From contig CAYMDN010000003.1 in assembly GCA_964389545.1 (NCBI GenBank), forward strand, positions 1-62,168: a stretch of 62,168 nt of DNA. Reading direction: 5' to 3'. The stretch is from UMGS1781 sp964389545 (GTDB lineage Bacteria > Bacillota > Clostridia > TANB77 > CAG-508). Below the pieces are notes generated by a model. The model was given only the letters and a program-made list of their open reading frames with translations. It ran no database searches and had not been told where the DNA came from. Shown here piece by piece: positions 6,917-16,416 of this stretch (within the stretch, counting starts at the first letter, position 1; every line of letters begins with the position of its first letter). A program made the position numbers and the translations under genes.

Positions 6917-7519
6917 TTATAAAACTGAATTAATTTGATTTATTAGATTATCTTTTTCTTCAATAGTATAATATCCATCTATGTGACCCAATAAACTGCC
7001 TTTATTAGAAATTAATAATGCAGGTAGTTCTTTTATATTATACTTTTCAAGAACTTGTTCAGTAGCATTGGCTTTATAAAATAAAGTGTCTTCTGGCATG
7101 TTTTTAGTTAAATCTTTAATAGGAATAGATTTTAATAAACATTGAATTGAATCATCATTATAAAGTTCAATTAAAGTAAGATTATCATTTTGAATTTTAC
7201 TTTCAATTTCATTTGTATCAATCATGAAAAAGTCTGATAAAGGAGTAGCCCCATATCTATCAACAAATAAATCTTTTATTGTTCTTGTATCATCATTGAT
7301 TTCTTTTTGTATTTGATTATATTCGTCATCTGTTTTAGTAACATGTATTGCACCTATTGGACATTCTTTTTCACAAGCTCCACAAGAAATACACTTATCA
7401 TTATCTATAACTATTGTATTGTTATTATTATCAAATGATAGTGCTCCTGTAGGACACACAGCGATACCTCCACATTCTGGTGCATTATCACAAATCTTAA
7501 AATTAATTAATACTGCCAT
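6917..7519 (-). CDS. Ferredoxin fused to a thioredoxin-like domain
   Basis: A 200-aa protein. Residues 1-60 hold a bacterial-type ferredoxin fold: the second motif is canonical (C43, C46, C49, C53-Pro), while the first is loosely spaced (C10, C16, C22-Pro). Residues about 100-200 look like a thioredoxin fold (IELYNDD, ATEQVLEKYNIKELPALLI), with the cis-Pro region but no CxxC. The start is three bases after the nifS stop, so the two are one operon. It may pass electrons or sulfur during Fe-S assembly, which is inference from context. Confidence 0.75.
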   Translation of the reverse strand: MAVLINFKICDNAPECGGIAVCPTGALSFDNNNNTIVIDNDKCISCGACEKECPIGAIHVTKTDDEYNQIQKEINDDTRTIKDLFVDRYGATPLSDFFMIDTNEIESKIQNDNLTLIELYNDDSIQCLLKSIPIKDLTKNMPEDTLFYKANATEQVLEKYNIKELPALLISNKGSLLGHIDGYYTIEEKDNLINQINSVL

Positions 7520-7522
7520 AGT

Positions 7523-8662
7523 TTAACCTCTCTTTCTAATCATATTTATAATATTTATTAAACGTTTCACAAAAAAATCTATTTCTTCCTTTGTATTGTA
7601 TTTTCCCAAACTAATTCGTATAGGACTATAGCTATTTAAATCCGCATGGCAAGCAGTTAAAACATGAGAAGGTTCAGCAATTTCTGAATTACAAGCAGAG
7701 CCAGTGGAAACAAATATATTAAAAGACTCCAACATTAGTAATAACTCGTCTGCATTAACTCCTTTAAAAGCAATACTGGATGTATTAGGCATTCGATTTT
7801 GCAAGTCACCGTAAATAAGTACATCATCAATATTGTTTTTTATTTCATTTTCCATATAATCTCTAAGCTCTTGTATATAAAGGTCAGTAGCATAATTATC
7901 TTCTAAAATCAATTTAACAGCTTCACCTAAGCCAACTATATATGGAACATTTTCAGTTCCACCACGAAAATTCTTTTCTTGATGACCAAATATTAACGGT
8001 TGAAACGGAATTCCATTTTTAACATATAAAACTCCAATACCTTTAGGAGCATGAATTTTATGACCTGATAGAGATAAAGTATCAATATTCATATCTACAA
8101 CATCTATTTTTACTTTACCTACTGCTTGAACCGCGTCACAATGGAATAATATATTATTTTGCCTAGCAATTGCACCAATTTCCTTTATAGGATAGATATT
8201 ACCGATTTCATTGTTAGCCATCATTACAGTGATTAAACACGTGTCAGGTGTAATAGAATTTTTTAATTCTTCTAAATCTAATCTTCCAAAAGAATCTACG
8301 GATAAGTATGTAACGGTATAACCAATACTTTCCAGATATTTCATTGTTTCTAAAATGGAAGCATGTTCTACTTTTGTTGTAATTATATGTTTTTTAGTAG
8401 GAAAATTTCTTACTGCACTCATTATAGCAGTAGCATTACTTTCGCTAGCACAACTGGTAAATATTATGTCGTTTTCGCTGCAATTTAATAATTCTGAAAT
8501 ATATTTTCTAGAAATACTTATGCTTTCTTTTATTTCTTTACCAAAAGAGTATGTACTACTTGGATTTCCATATTGCTCTTTTAAATATGGCAACATAGAG
8601 CTTAAAACACGCTCATCACATTGAGTAGTAGCATTGTTATCTAAGTAAATTTTTGAATTCAT
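7523..8662 (-). CDS. nifS: Cysteine desulfurase, NifS/IscS type
   Basis: A PLP enzyme (379 aa) that removes sulfur from cysteine for Fe-S clusters and thiolation. Visible residues are His100, Asp176 and Gln179 for PLP, Lys202 in LSGHKIHAPKG as the Schiff-base lysine, and Cys324 in STGSACNSE as the persulfide cysteine. Length and motifs are normal for the group. AAGGAGG precedes the start at 8662. No iscU-like scaffold is nearby; the downstream partner is the ferredoxin-thioredoxin-like gene. Confidence 0.93.
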   Translation of the reverse strand: MNSKIYLDNNATTQCDERVLSSMLPYLKEQYGNPSSTYSFGKEIKESISISRKYISELLNCSENDIIFTSCASESNATAIMSAVRNFPTKKHIITTKVEHASILETMKYLESIGYTVTYLSVDSFGRLDLEELKNSITPDTCLITVMMANNEIGNIYPIKEIGAIARQNNILFHCDAVQAVGKVKIDVVDMNIDTLSLSGHKIHAPKGIGVLYVKNGIPFQPLIFGHQEKNFRGGTENVPYIVGLGEAVKLILEDNYATDLYIQELRDYMENEIKNNIDDVLIYGDLQNRMPNTSSIAFKGVNADELLLMLESFNIFVSTGSACNSEIAEPSHVLTACHADLNSYSPIRISLGKYNTKEEIDFFVKRLINIINMIRKRG

Positions 8663-8711
8663 TATAACCTCCTTTTAAATTATGTTAATATTATACTATA
8701 TTTTATTATGA

Positions 8712-8740
8712 TTGACTATATTTCCATTGAAATATATTAT
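8712..8740 (+). promoter_or_regulatory. SigA-type promoter before 8842 gene
   Basis: TTGACT at 8712-8717 and TATTAT at 8735-8740 with 17-bp spacing, about 100 bp upstream of the start. Confidence 0.55.
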
Positions 8741-8841
8741 AAAATAATATATAATTCTATAATAGAAGAAAATTCGATTCATGAGTTAAATGTATAAGGC
8801 AATTAGAAGGATTATCATCTAAATTAACTAAGGAGAAAAAC

Positions 8842-9471
8842 ATGAGAAGAAGAAATAGAAAAGATCCAGAAGATTTAAATAAAATAAATAATAAAAAAAA
8901 TCCAAATAAAAAAGTAAAAAAGAAATTAAATAAAAAACAATTTTTAATGTTAGCATCTACTTTGTTAATAGTACTATGTTTTATTGGAATATATTTAGAC
9001 ATGTTAGAGCGAGAAGCAGCAGCTGAAAAAGCATTTCCTGATGAAAATATAGTATTTATAGATGTGGTAAGAGACCTTTCGCCAGGACAAAGCATAGTGT
9101 TCACAGAAGCGGGAGAAAGCTACTTAAATGGAACACCATTACACTATAGAATATATGCAGATGGAGATGTGTTTGAATGTACAGCTATAGAATCGGAAAC
9201 TGCAAAACCAATATTTGAATATAAAAAAACACTTGCAAGATCAGAATTAATAAGATTGGAAGAAGAGCTAAAAGAACTTATGCAAAAAAAGAATGTAGAT
9301 GAAAATGAGCATGAATCAGGAGCGGAATACTGGTTCATAAATATAAAACAAGCAGAAGAAGCAATAAGAGTTAACTCAAGATTATATGATGAAATATTAA
9401 ATAAATATATGATTGTGAATGTAACTCCAACGAATACGGTACAACCAATACCACCAGAGGACTTAATGTAA
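8842..9471 (+). CDS. Hypothetical membrane-anchored protein, 209 aa
   Basis: Not recognised. It has a very basic N-terminus (1-37), one transmembrane helix (about 38-53), then an extracellular domain with Glu/Lys-rich helices and a Pro-ending C-terminus. The orientation rule (positive inside) puts residues 60-209 outside. AAGGAG precedes the start. It has its own promoter and is followed after about 90 bp by the 506-aa gene, which also has a promoter. Confidence 0.7.
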   Translation: MRRRNRKDPEDLNKINNKKNPNKKVKKKLNKKQFLMLASTLLIVLCFIGIYLDMLEREAAAEKAFPDENIVFIDVVRDLSPGQSIVFTEAGESYLNGTPLHYRIYADGDVFECTAIESETAKPIFEYKKTLARSELIRLEEELKELMQKKNVDENEHESGAEYWFINIKQAEEAIRVNSRLYDEILNKYMIVNVTPTNTVQPIPPEDLM

Positions 9472-9497
9472 TAAAGATATATGAACATATAAAATTA

Positions 9498-9526
9498 TTG
9501 ACAAAAAAATTCCAATCATATAGAAT
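9498..9526 (+). promoter_or_regulatory. SigA-type promoter before 9560 gene
   Basis: TTGACA (9498-9503) and TAGAAT (9521-9526) with 17-bp spacing, about 34 bp before the TTG start, so a short leader. Confidence 0.7.
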
Positions 9527-9559
9527 ATATCATATAAAATTTACTTAGGAGAAAGTGGA

Positions 9560-11080
9560 TTGAAGAAAGAAAAAATCATTTCTAAATTTAATATAAAAAA
9601 CTATAGTAATCAATTAGAAAAGGTTTTAGCTAAAAAGCCATTTTCAGAAAATACAAAAAATTTATTATTAGATATGTTGTATAAAATAGAAAATTCATAC
9701 GAAGACTACAATGATGTTAAAAGAGATATTCGAACAAGAGGCGAGATACTTGAAGAAATCATTGAAATCATTGAACATGATTGCAAAGACCTTCAAATAT
9801 TAAAAGAAAAGAAAAGTGGAGTACTTAGAAGTGAGGGCAAAATTGCAACATATCCAAATACCAGAAAAGTATTATATGAACTTTATCAACTAAAACAAAA
9901 GCAATTTATAATTGATTCAAAATATAGTGTTATAAAAAAATCATTAGAAAGTACATTAAACCAAGGGTATAGTATTAATGGAAGTGAAATCATCAGAGAC
10001 TTTGATGGCTGGGCATGGAACATACAATATGATGAAATAGAAAACAAAATTAATAACTTTTTATACCAATCTTTAATGCTACTTGTAGGTAATGATTTTT
10101 TATGTGAGTGGAAAAATAATGAAGATAAAACAGCAGACTATATAGAAAAGTTAATACAAAAATTAGAAAGTAAATATAAAAAAGAAAAAGCAGAAGAGCT
10201 TACAAGAACTCTTTTTGAGATATCAGTAATCAACTATGCAGAAGCACATGCTGATGAAAAGGCAACACTAATAAAATTATGGAAAGAAGTGGAAGAAGAA
10301 CACACAACATATATTAAAAAAATATATTTAAAAAATCTTACTGAGGAAAAGAAAAATTTAATTGGTAAAATCCAAGAAATAGATGAAATAACCAATAATA
10401 ATCAACTTCTAAAACAAGAATTTGTAAAAAGAAATGCCAAATTAGGTAGTACAGAACAAATATTTAGTTTAAGCAATCTTGCAGATATAATGCAAGAAGA
10501 AAAAAATGAACTAACTAAAAAGCTAGATGTGTGCAACGAAAAACTAGACCCAGTAAATTATTCAAATTTAAAAAATACAGCTGAAAGTAAATTAAGAATT
10601 TTAGATGAAATTAATTTATCTGAAGATACAAGAAAAGTTTTTTATGCTAAAGTTAAAGAAATGATAAAATTAGTAGCAGAATCACTTAAAATTGATGCAG
10701 ATAATTTTCAAGAAAAAGAAGATTTAATAGAAACAATTTATAAAATAAGATATTTTAAATCAATACCAATAATAAAAAATAAAAAGATACAAGATGTAAT
10801 AAATTTTAGCGAATTGGAGAAATATTTAATAACAAAAGCATGCAATGAAAAAGTGTTAAATACAATTAGTAATGATACAAAAGAAAATTACGACATAACA
10901 AAAATTATATTTAAAACAGATATTATAAAGCTGGAAAAAATACAAGTTAAGTTAAAGAGAATAACAGAAGCAGTAAATACAATAGAGTATTACGATGAAG
11001 AAAACAAATGTACAAGTATTGATATAGAGCAACCAGAAAAACTTAATATAGGTATTAGAAAAGCCAAAATTTTTGCATAG
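9560..11080 (+). CDS. Hypothetical helical protein, 506 aa
   Basis: Not recognised. It is almost entirely charged helix (Lys/Glu rich) with likely coiled coils around residues 60-130 and 245-340, and has no signal peptide, membrane segment or nucleotide-binding motif that I can see. A short aromatic patch (DFDGWAWNIQYDEIE, about 148-162) stands out. It starts at TTG behind TAGGAGAAAG. It is followed by the beta-CASP nuclease after a gap of about 45 bp, perhaps in one operon. Confidence 0.65.
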   Translation: MKKEKIISKFNIKNYSNQLEKVLAKKPFSENTKNLLLDMLYKIENSYEDYNDVKRDIRTRGEILEEIIEIIEHDCKDLQILKEKKSGVLRSEGKIATYPNTRKVLYELYQLKQKQFIIDSKYSVIKKSLESTLNQGYSINGSEIIRDFDGWAWNIQYDEIENKINNFLYQSLMLLVGNDFLCEWKNNEDKTADYIEKLIQKLESKYKKEKAEELTRTLFEISVINYAEAHADEKATLIKLWKEVEEEHTTYIKKIYLKNLTEEKKNLIGKIQEIDEITNNNQLLKQEFVKRNAKLGSTEQIFSLSNLADIMQEEKNELTKKLDVCNEKLDPVNYSNLKNTAESKLRILDEINLSEDTRKVFYAKVKEMIKLVAESLKIDADNFQEKEDLIETIYKIRYFKSIPIIKNKKIQDVINFSELEKYLITKACNEKVLNTISNDTKENYDITKIIFKTDIIKLEKIQVKLKRITEAVNTIEYYDEENKCTSIDIEQPEKLNIGIRKAKIFA

Positions 11081-11125
11081 TATAAATGTTATAGAGCTAA
11101 AAGCTCAGAGATGGAGGTTAATAAA

Positions 11126-12769
11126 ATGAATATTACTTTTCTAGGGGCAACAAAAACAGTTACAGGTTCTAACTTTTTGCTAGAAGGAGCTGGAAAGAAA
11201 ATTATAATAGACTGTGGACTATATCAAGGAAAAGCAAAAGAAGAAATGGAAAACTATGATGACTTTGCATTTAATGCAAATGAAATAGACTTTATGCTTT
11301 TAACACATGCTCATATAGACCACTCAGGAAGAATTCCAAAACTATATGTAGATGGATATAGAAATCCAGTCATTGCAACAAAAGCAACTTGTGACTTATG
11401 TTCAATAATGTTACCAGATAGTGGACACATACAAGAAATGGAAAACACATGGCAAAATAAAAAGAGAGTAAGACAAGGAAAGCCAGAAAGACCACCACTA
11501 TATACAGCACAAGATGCTATTGATTGTATGGAACTATTTAAACCAGTTTCTTATGATGAAATAATAGACTTAGATGAGAATATAAGTGTTAGATTTAATG
11601 ATGCTGGGCACATGTTAGGGTCTAGTATAATTGAAGTATGGGTTAAAGAAGACGGAGAAACAAAAAAAATAGTATTTACAGGTGATTTAGGTAATAACGA
11701 TATACCATTGCTAGATTCACCTACAATGATTGACAATGCAGACTATTTAGTAATGGAATCAACATATGGTAACAGATTGCATATGAGAAATGATGATAAA
11801 GCATCAATGTTCTTAAATATAGTTTCTGAAACTTTAGATAAAGGCGGAAATGTTGTAATACCATCATTTGCAGTTGGTAGAACACAAGAAATACTATATG
11901 AATTAAATAAAATAAAAGAAACAACAGACGATGATGAATTTTTAAAGAAATATGAAAAATTAATGAAAGCACCTGTATATGTAGACAGCCCACTTGCAAT
12001 TTCAGCAACAGAAGTTTTCAGAAATAATATGGATTTATTTGATGAAGAAGTAAAATTAGAGATAAGTAGAGGAGATAATCCACTAGAATTTCCAGGATTA
12101 CAATTTACACAAACTGCAGAAGAATCAAAATTATTAAATGAAAGTACAGTACCATCAATAATAATTTCAGCAAGTGGAATGTGTGAAGTTGGAAGAATAA
12201 AACATCATTTAAAACATAATATTTGGGATCCAAAGAATACAATATTATTTGTTGGATATCAAGCACAAGGAACTTTAGGATCAAAGATTGTAAATGGAGA
12301 AAAGAATGTAAAGATATTTGGAGAAGAAATATCAGTTAATGCAAGAATAGAATATATTGAAGGATATTCAGGACATGCTGACCAAGAATGGCTATTAAAC
12401 TTTGTATATTCATTTATAACAAAGCCAAAACACATCTTTTTAGTACATGGAGAATTTGAAGGACAAAAGGTTTTAAAAGATAAACTTGAAGAAGAAGTTA
12501 ATGTGCCAGTAACAATACCAGATTATGGAGAAAGCTACAATCTAGATGATGTACCAAGAATTGTAAATGTAGTACAAAGACCTGAGAAAGAAAGATTCTT
12601 AAGATTAGAAGTTGTAGATAGATTAGCAACATTAAAAGAAGAATTAGAAGAAATGGCTTCAATCATAGAAGAAGATATCTTTGATGAAGATACACAAGAC
12701 AGTCAAATAGAAGAAATAAATTCAAAGATAAAAGAATTGGAACAACAGATAGTAAGGATAATTTCATAG
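11126..12769 (+). CDS. MBL-fold beta-CASP RNA-processing exonuclease-like protein
   Basis: A 547-aa metallo-beta-lactamase of the CPSF/beta-CASP type, predicted RNA hydrolase. The zinc motif THAHIDHSG carries His61, His63, Asp65 and His66; further metal ligands are in NDAGHMLGS, FTGDLG and GYSGHAD near the C-terminal beta-CASP boundary. A Glu-rich helical tail (about 490-547) is extra. The start at 11126 is used because the upstream ATG at 11111 lies within the GGAGGT ribosome binding site. Bacterial members occur beside varied genes; the exact substrate is unknown. Confidence 0.85.
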   Translation: MNITFLGATKTVTGSNFLLEGAGKKIIIDCGLYQGKAKEEMENYDDFAFNANEIDFMLLTHAHIDHSGRIPKLYVDGYRNPVIATKATCDLCSIMLPDSGHIQEMENTWQNKKRVRQGKPERPPLYTAQDAIDCMELFKPVSYDEIIDLDENISVRFNDAGHMLGSSIIEVWVKEDGETKKIVFTGDLGNNDIPLLDSPTMIDNADYLVMESTYGNRLHMRNDDKASMFLNIVSETLDKGGNVVIPSFAVGRTQEILYELNKIKETTDDDEFLKKYEKLMKAPVYVDSPLAISATEVFRNNMDLFDEEVKLEISRGDNPLEFPGLQFTQTAEESKLLNESTVPSIIISASGMCEVGRIKHHLKHNIWDPKNTILFVGYQAQGTLGSKIVNGEKNVKIFGEEISVNARIEYIEGYSGHADQEWLLNFVYSFITKPKHIFLVHGEFEGQKVLKDKLEEEVNVPVTIPDYGESYNLDDVPRIVNVVQRPEKERFLRLEVVDRLATLKEELEEMASIIEEDIFDEDTQDSQIEEINSKIKELEQQIVRIIS

Positions 12770-12772
12770 AAT

Positions 12773-12798
12773 ACATGAAAAGTAATTAATTTTCATGT
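12773..12798 (+). other. Hairpin without T tract after beta-CASP gene
   Basis: 9-bp arms ACATGAAAA and TTTTCATGT around an 8-nt loop. No T run follows, so it is a weak terminator at best and may be an mRNA-stabilising hairpin before the GH15 gene. Confidence 0.3.
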
Positions 12799-12822
12799 CA
12801 AAGGAAGGAAGAAAATAAACAA

Positions 12823-14718
12823 ATGGAAAAGTATTTTAATGATGCAGTAATAGGAAATCAAAACTTAACAGCAAGCTATAGCATGAAAGGTGAACTACTA
12901 AGAATGTTATATCCAAATACGGATTATAAACAAATGATAGATTTCTATCATGTAGGATTAAAAATAAATGATTCAGGAATAGTGTATTTACATCAAGATA
13001 TTAATAATGTATATGACCAATATTATACAGAAGGAACCAATATATTAAATACAGAAATAATTAACACATACTTTAATTTAAAAGTTTTACAAACAGATTT
13101 TGTATCAATGAAAGAAAATATAATAGTAAAAAGATACAGCTTTACAAATGAAAGTACTATCGATTTAAATATAGATTTTCTTGTACATTCAAGTTTAGTA
13201 ACAACGCAAAATAATAAAGTAAGTGGGTTATGTAAGAATGATGCATTGATGCAATACAACCATGACTACATCGTATCTACTTTTTCAAAACAAAAAATAA
13301 AAAATTCTCAAATAAATAATACAAGAGCAAATATAACAAGTGCACAAATTGGAGATAAAGACTATATAGGAATGTCAAGCGATTCTTCAATAAGCTATGA
13401 AATAGGAACAATAAAACCACAAGAAACAAAAGAATTTGACTTAATAATTTATGTTGAAGAAAACAAGATAGGATTAAATGAACTGGAAAAAAATATAGAA
13501 AGAATTAAGAAAAATGACTTTAAAGATGAACAAGCAAATGTAAAAAAATATTGGAAAAAATATTTAAAAGCGCATGATGGACTAGAAATGGAACTAGCAG
13601 AAACACCAAAAAATGACAAAATAAGAGAAATATATGAAAGAACAATATTATTATTTCCACTTTTATCTAATAAAGAAACAGGTGGAATATCTGCAGCAAT
13701 AGAAGTTGATGAAGATTTAAATAACTGTGGAAGATATAATTACTGCTGGCCACGAGATGCCTTATTTATAACAAGTGCAATGGATATTTTAAAAATGGGA
13801 AAAGAAGCAGATAAATTCTACAAAGTGTTTTGTAAAAATACACAAAGTAGAGACGGGATGTGGGAACAAAGATTCTTTACAGACGGTAGACTAGCACCAA
13901 GCTGGGGATATCAAATAGATGAAACTGCAGACGTAATTTTCGGAGTGTATAATCATTATAAAGCGACAGGAGACAAAAAAGTTTTAAAAGACAACCTAAA
14001 AATGTGCGAAAAGGCACTTACATACTTAGAAAAATATATAGCAGATATAATGGAAAATACTAATAAATTTCAAAAGAGCTATGACCTATGGGAAGAAAAT
14101 GAAGGAATTCATTTATACTCAATAGCAAGCATTTTTGCTGCTTTTGATTCAATGATAAAAATGTATGAAGTTTTAAAAGAAGAATTTACTAAAAATAGAG
14201 TTAAACAAGAAAATGTAAATAATAAAAAAGAAGAATTAAGAGAAGAATTAGTAAAAATAAAAGAATACATTTTACAAAATTTTTATGACGAACATAAAAA
14301 GAGTTTTGTAAGAAATTTAGATGACAGAAAGATTGATACAAGTCTATTAGGATTAGTTACGCCATTTAACATATTCACACCAAAAGAGAAGAGAATATTA
14401 AACACAGTTGAAAGAATAAATATGACTTTAAGAACCTATACAGGTGGATATACAAGATACGAAGTAGATAGATATATGAATGGAAACCCATGGGTAATTA
14501 CAACTTTATGGGTAGCAGACTATTACATTGAGGCTGGAGACAAAGCAAAAGCAAAAGAATGCTTTGATTTAGTTGTAAAAACAAGTGCTAAACATGGATT
14601 CCTACCTGAACAAATAAACAATGAAAAAATGGGACCAGCTTGGGTTATTGGATTAGGATGGTCACATGCTATGTTTATTATAACCTTAAAGAAACTTATA
14701 GAAAAAGGAATGATTTAA
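12823..14718 (+). CDS. Glycoside hydrolase family 15 glucosidase
   Basis: A 631-aa glucoamylase-type enzyme hydrolysing alpha-glucosidic ends of maltooligosaccharides or glycogen, apparently cytoplasmic (no signal peptide). Residues 1-250 form the N-terminal beta domain and the rest the alpha/alpha barrel. Family motifs are CWPRDALF (308-315), APSWGYQIDETADVIFG (358-374), DLWEENEGIH (421-430) with the catalytic-acid glutamates, and GFLPEQ near 603 with the base glutamate. AAGGAAGG precedes the start. A transcription stop follows. Confidence 0.88.
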   Translation: MEKYFNDAVIGNQNLTASYSMKGELLRMLYPNTDYKQMIDFYHVGLKINDSGIVYLHQDINNVYDQYYTEGTNILNTEIINTYFNLKVLQTDFVSMKENIIVKRYSFTNESTIDLNIDFLVHSSLVTTQNNKVSGLCKNDALMQYNHDYIVSTFSKQKIKNSQINNTRANITSAQIGDKDYIGMSSDSSISYEIGTIKPQETKEFDLIIYVEENKIGLNELEKNIERIKKNDFKDEQANVKKYWKKYLKAHDGLEMELAETPKNDKIREIYERTILLFPLLSNKETGGISAAIEVDEDLNNCGRYNYCWPRDALFITSAMDILKMGKEADKFYKVFCKNTQSRDGMWEQRFFTDGRLAPSWGYQIDETADVIFGVYNHYKATGDKKVLKDNLKMCEKALTYLEKYIADIMENTNKFQKSYDLWEENEGIHLYSIASIFAAFDSMIKMYEVLKEEFTKNRVKQENVNNKKEELREELVKIKEYILQNFYDEHKKSFVRNLDDRKIDTSLLGLVTPFNIFTPKEKRILNTVERINMTLRTYTGGYTRYEVDRYMNGNPWVITTLWVADYYIEAGDKAKAKECFDLVVKTSAKHGFLPEQINNEKMGPAWVIGLGWSHAMFIITLKKLIEKGMI

Positions 14719-14725
14719 TAAAACA

Positions 14726-14777
14726 CAGTGCCATATTACTGGAAACTTGAATTTCCATGTGGCACTATTTTTATGTA
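14726..14777 (+). terminator. Terminator after GH15 gene
   Basis: Nested inverted repeats (AGTGCCA with TGGCACT, and TGGAAA with TTTCCA) followed by a T run, just past the GH15 stop. Confidence 0.75.
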
Positions 14778-14794
14778 TTTAACATGTATAAACC

Positions 14795-14823
14795 TTTACA
14801 AATAGACGATTTTGATATATAAT
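14795..14823 (+). promoter_or_regulatory. SigA promoter of lysS
   Basis: TTTACA (14795-14800), 17-bp spacer, TATAAT (14818-14823). The start codon is about 30 bp further on, so there is no room for a T-box leader. Confidence 0.75.
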
Positions 14824-14855
14824 GTATGCAATTTATTTAAGAAAGGATGATGAAT

Positions 14856-16334
14856 ATGGACGAGATAGTAGACGAGAACCATTTAATTAAAATAAGAAAG
14901 GAAAAACTAGAAGAACTTAAAGCCAAAGGAAAAAATCCTTTTGAAATTACAAAATACAACAGAACACACAACAGCGAAGAAGTAAAAACACAATTCGAGG
15001 AACTAGACGGAAAAGATGTTTCAATAGCAGGAAGAATTGTAGCCAAACGTATAATGGGTAAAGCATCATTTTGCCATATTCAAGATATGCAAGGAAGAAT
15101 ACAAAGTTATGTTAGTATAAATGATTTAGGAGAAGAAAGCTATGCTGCATTCAAAACATATGATATTGGTGACATCATAGGAATAACAGGATTTGTTTTC
15201 AAAACTAAAACAGAGGAAATATCAATTCATGCGAAAGAAGTAGTATTACTTACAAAATCATTAAGACCATTACCAGAAAAATTCCATGGATTAAAAGATA
15301 CAGAATTAAGATATAGACAAAGATATGTAGACTTAATAATGAATCCAGAAGTAAAAGAAACATTTTTAACAAGAACAAAAATAATAAAAGAAATAAGAAG
15401 AATATTAGATGAAGAAGGATATACAGAAGTTGAAACTCCAATATTAAATACAATAGCTGGTGGAGCGGCAGCAAGACCATTTATAACACATCATAATACA
15501 TTAGATATGGACATGTATCTAAGAATAGCAAATGAATTATACTTAAAAAGATTAATAGTAGGTGGATTTGATAAAGTATATGAAATGGGAAGAATGTTTA
15601 GAAACGAAGGAATTTCAATTAAACATAACCCAGAATTCACAAATATAGAATTTTATGCAGCATACCAAGATTATCATGATATGATGGATATGGCAGAAAA
15701 GATAATTGCAACAACTGCACAAAATGTATTAGGAACAACAAAAATAACATATCAAGGAACACCAATAGACTTAACTCCAAATTGGAAAAGAACATCAATG
15801 ATTGACAGCATAAAAGAAGTAACAGGGATAGACTTTAATACAATAGAAACAGACGAAGAAGCAACAGAAGTAGGAAAGAAATTAGGCTTAGAAATAGAAG
15901 GAATAATGTCAAGAGGAGAAGTAATAAATTTAGCATTTGAAGAAAAAGTTGAAGCAACACTAATTCAGCCAACATTTATATATGACTACCCAGTAGAGGT
16001 ATCACCATTAACAAAGAGAAAACCATCAGATCCAAGATTAACAGAAAGATTTGAACTATTTATAGGTGGACGTGAATATGGAAACGCATATTCAGAGTTA
16101 AATGATCCAATAGATCAATATGAAAGATTTTTAGATCAAGTAAGACAAAAAGATGCGGGTAATGAAGAAGCAAACGATATGGATGATGATTTTGTACAAG
16201 CATTAGAATATGGAATGCCACCAACAGGGGGAATGGGAATAGGAGTTGATAGATTAATAATGCTATTAACAGACAGTGCATCAATAAGAGATATACTATT
16301 ATTCCCAACAATGAAACCAATTAATAATGGTTAA
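14856..16334 (+). CDS. lysS: Lysyl-tRNA synthetase, class II
   Basis: A 492-aa enzyme charging tRNA-Lys. An OB-fold anticodon domain (about 55-160) is followed by the class II catalytic domain with motif 2 (GRMFRNEGIS) and motif 3 (GGMGIGVDRLIM). Of three clustered ATGs (14847, 14850, 14856) the last is taken because AAAGGA at 14842-14847 is then correctly spaced. Length is normal. It is transcribed from its own promoter. Confidence 0.96.
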   Translation: MDEIVDENHLIKIRKEKLEELKAKGKNPFEITKYNRTHNSEEVKTQFEELDGKDVSIAGRIVAKRIMGKASFCHIQDMQGRIQSYVSINDLGEESYAAFKTYDIGDIIGITGFVFKTKTEEISIHAKEVVLLTKSLRPLPEKFHGLKDTELRYRQRYVDLIMNPEVKETFLTRTKIIKEIRRILDEEGYTEVETPILNTIAGGAAARPFITHHNTLDMDMYLRIANELYLKRLIVGGFDKVYEMGRMFRNEGISIKHNPEFTNIEFYAAYQDYHDMMDMAEKIIATTAQNVLGTTKITYQGTPIDLTPNWKRTSMIDSIKEVTGIDFNTIETDEEATEVGKKLGLEIEGIMSRGEVINLAFEEKVEATLIQPTFIYDYPVEVSPLTKRKPSDPRLTERFELFIGGREYGNAYSELNDPIDQYERFLDQVRQKDAGNEEANDMDDDFVQALEYGMPPTGGMGIGVDRLIMLLTDSASIRDILLFPTMKPINNG

Positions 16335-16416
16335 TAAGTTTTAATAGAGATTTATAATCTGTGTAATATTACTATATCTAATCAATTGAATAAATTGAAA
16401 AGACATGGAGGAAAGC

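Noticed and set aside
1..6960. Direct att repeats at both ends of the element
   Set aside because: I compared both flanks by eye and found no shared run of ten or more bases. The left end may lie outside.
12823..14718. GH15 gene as a secreted amylase
   Set aside because: No signal peptide is visible at the N-terminus, so it is treated as cytoplasmic.
14719..14855. T-box leader for lysS
   Set aside because: The predicted -10 is about 30 bp before the start, leaving no room for a leader.
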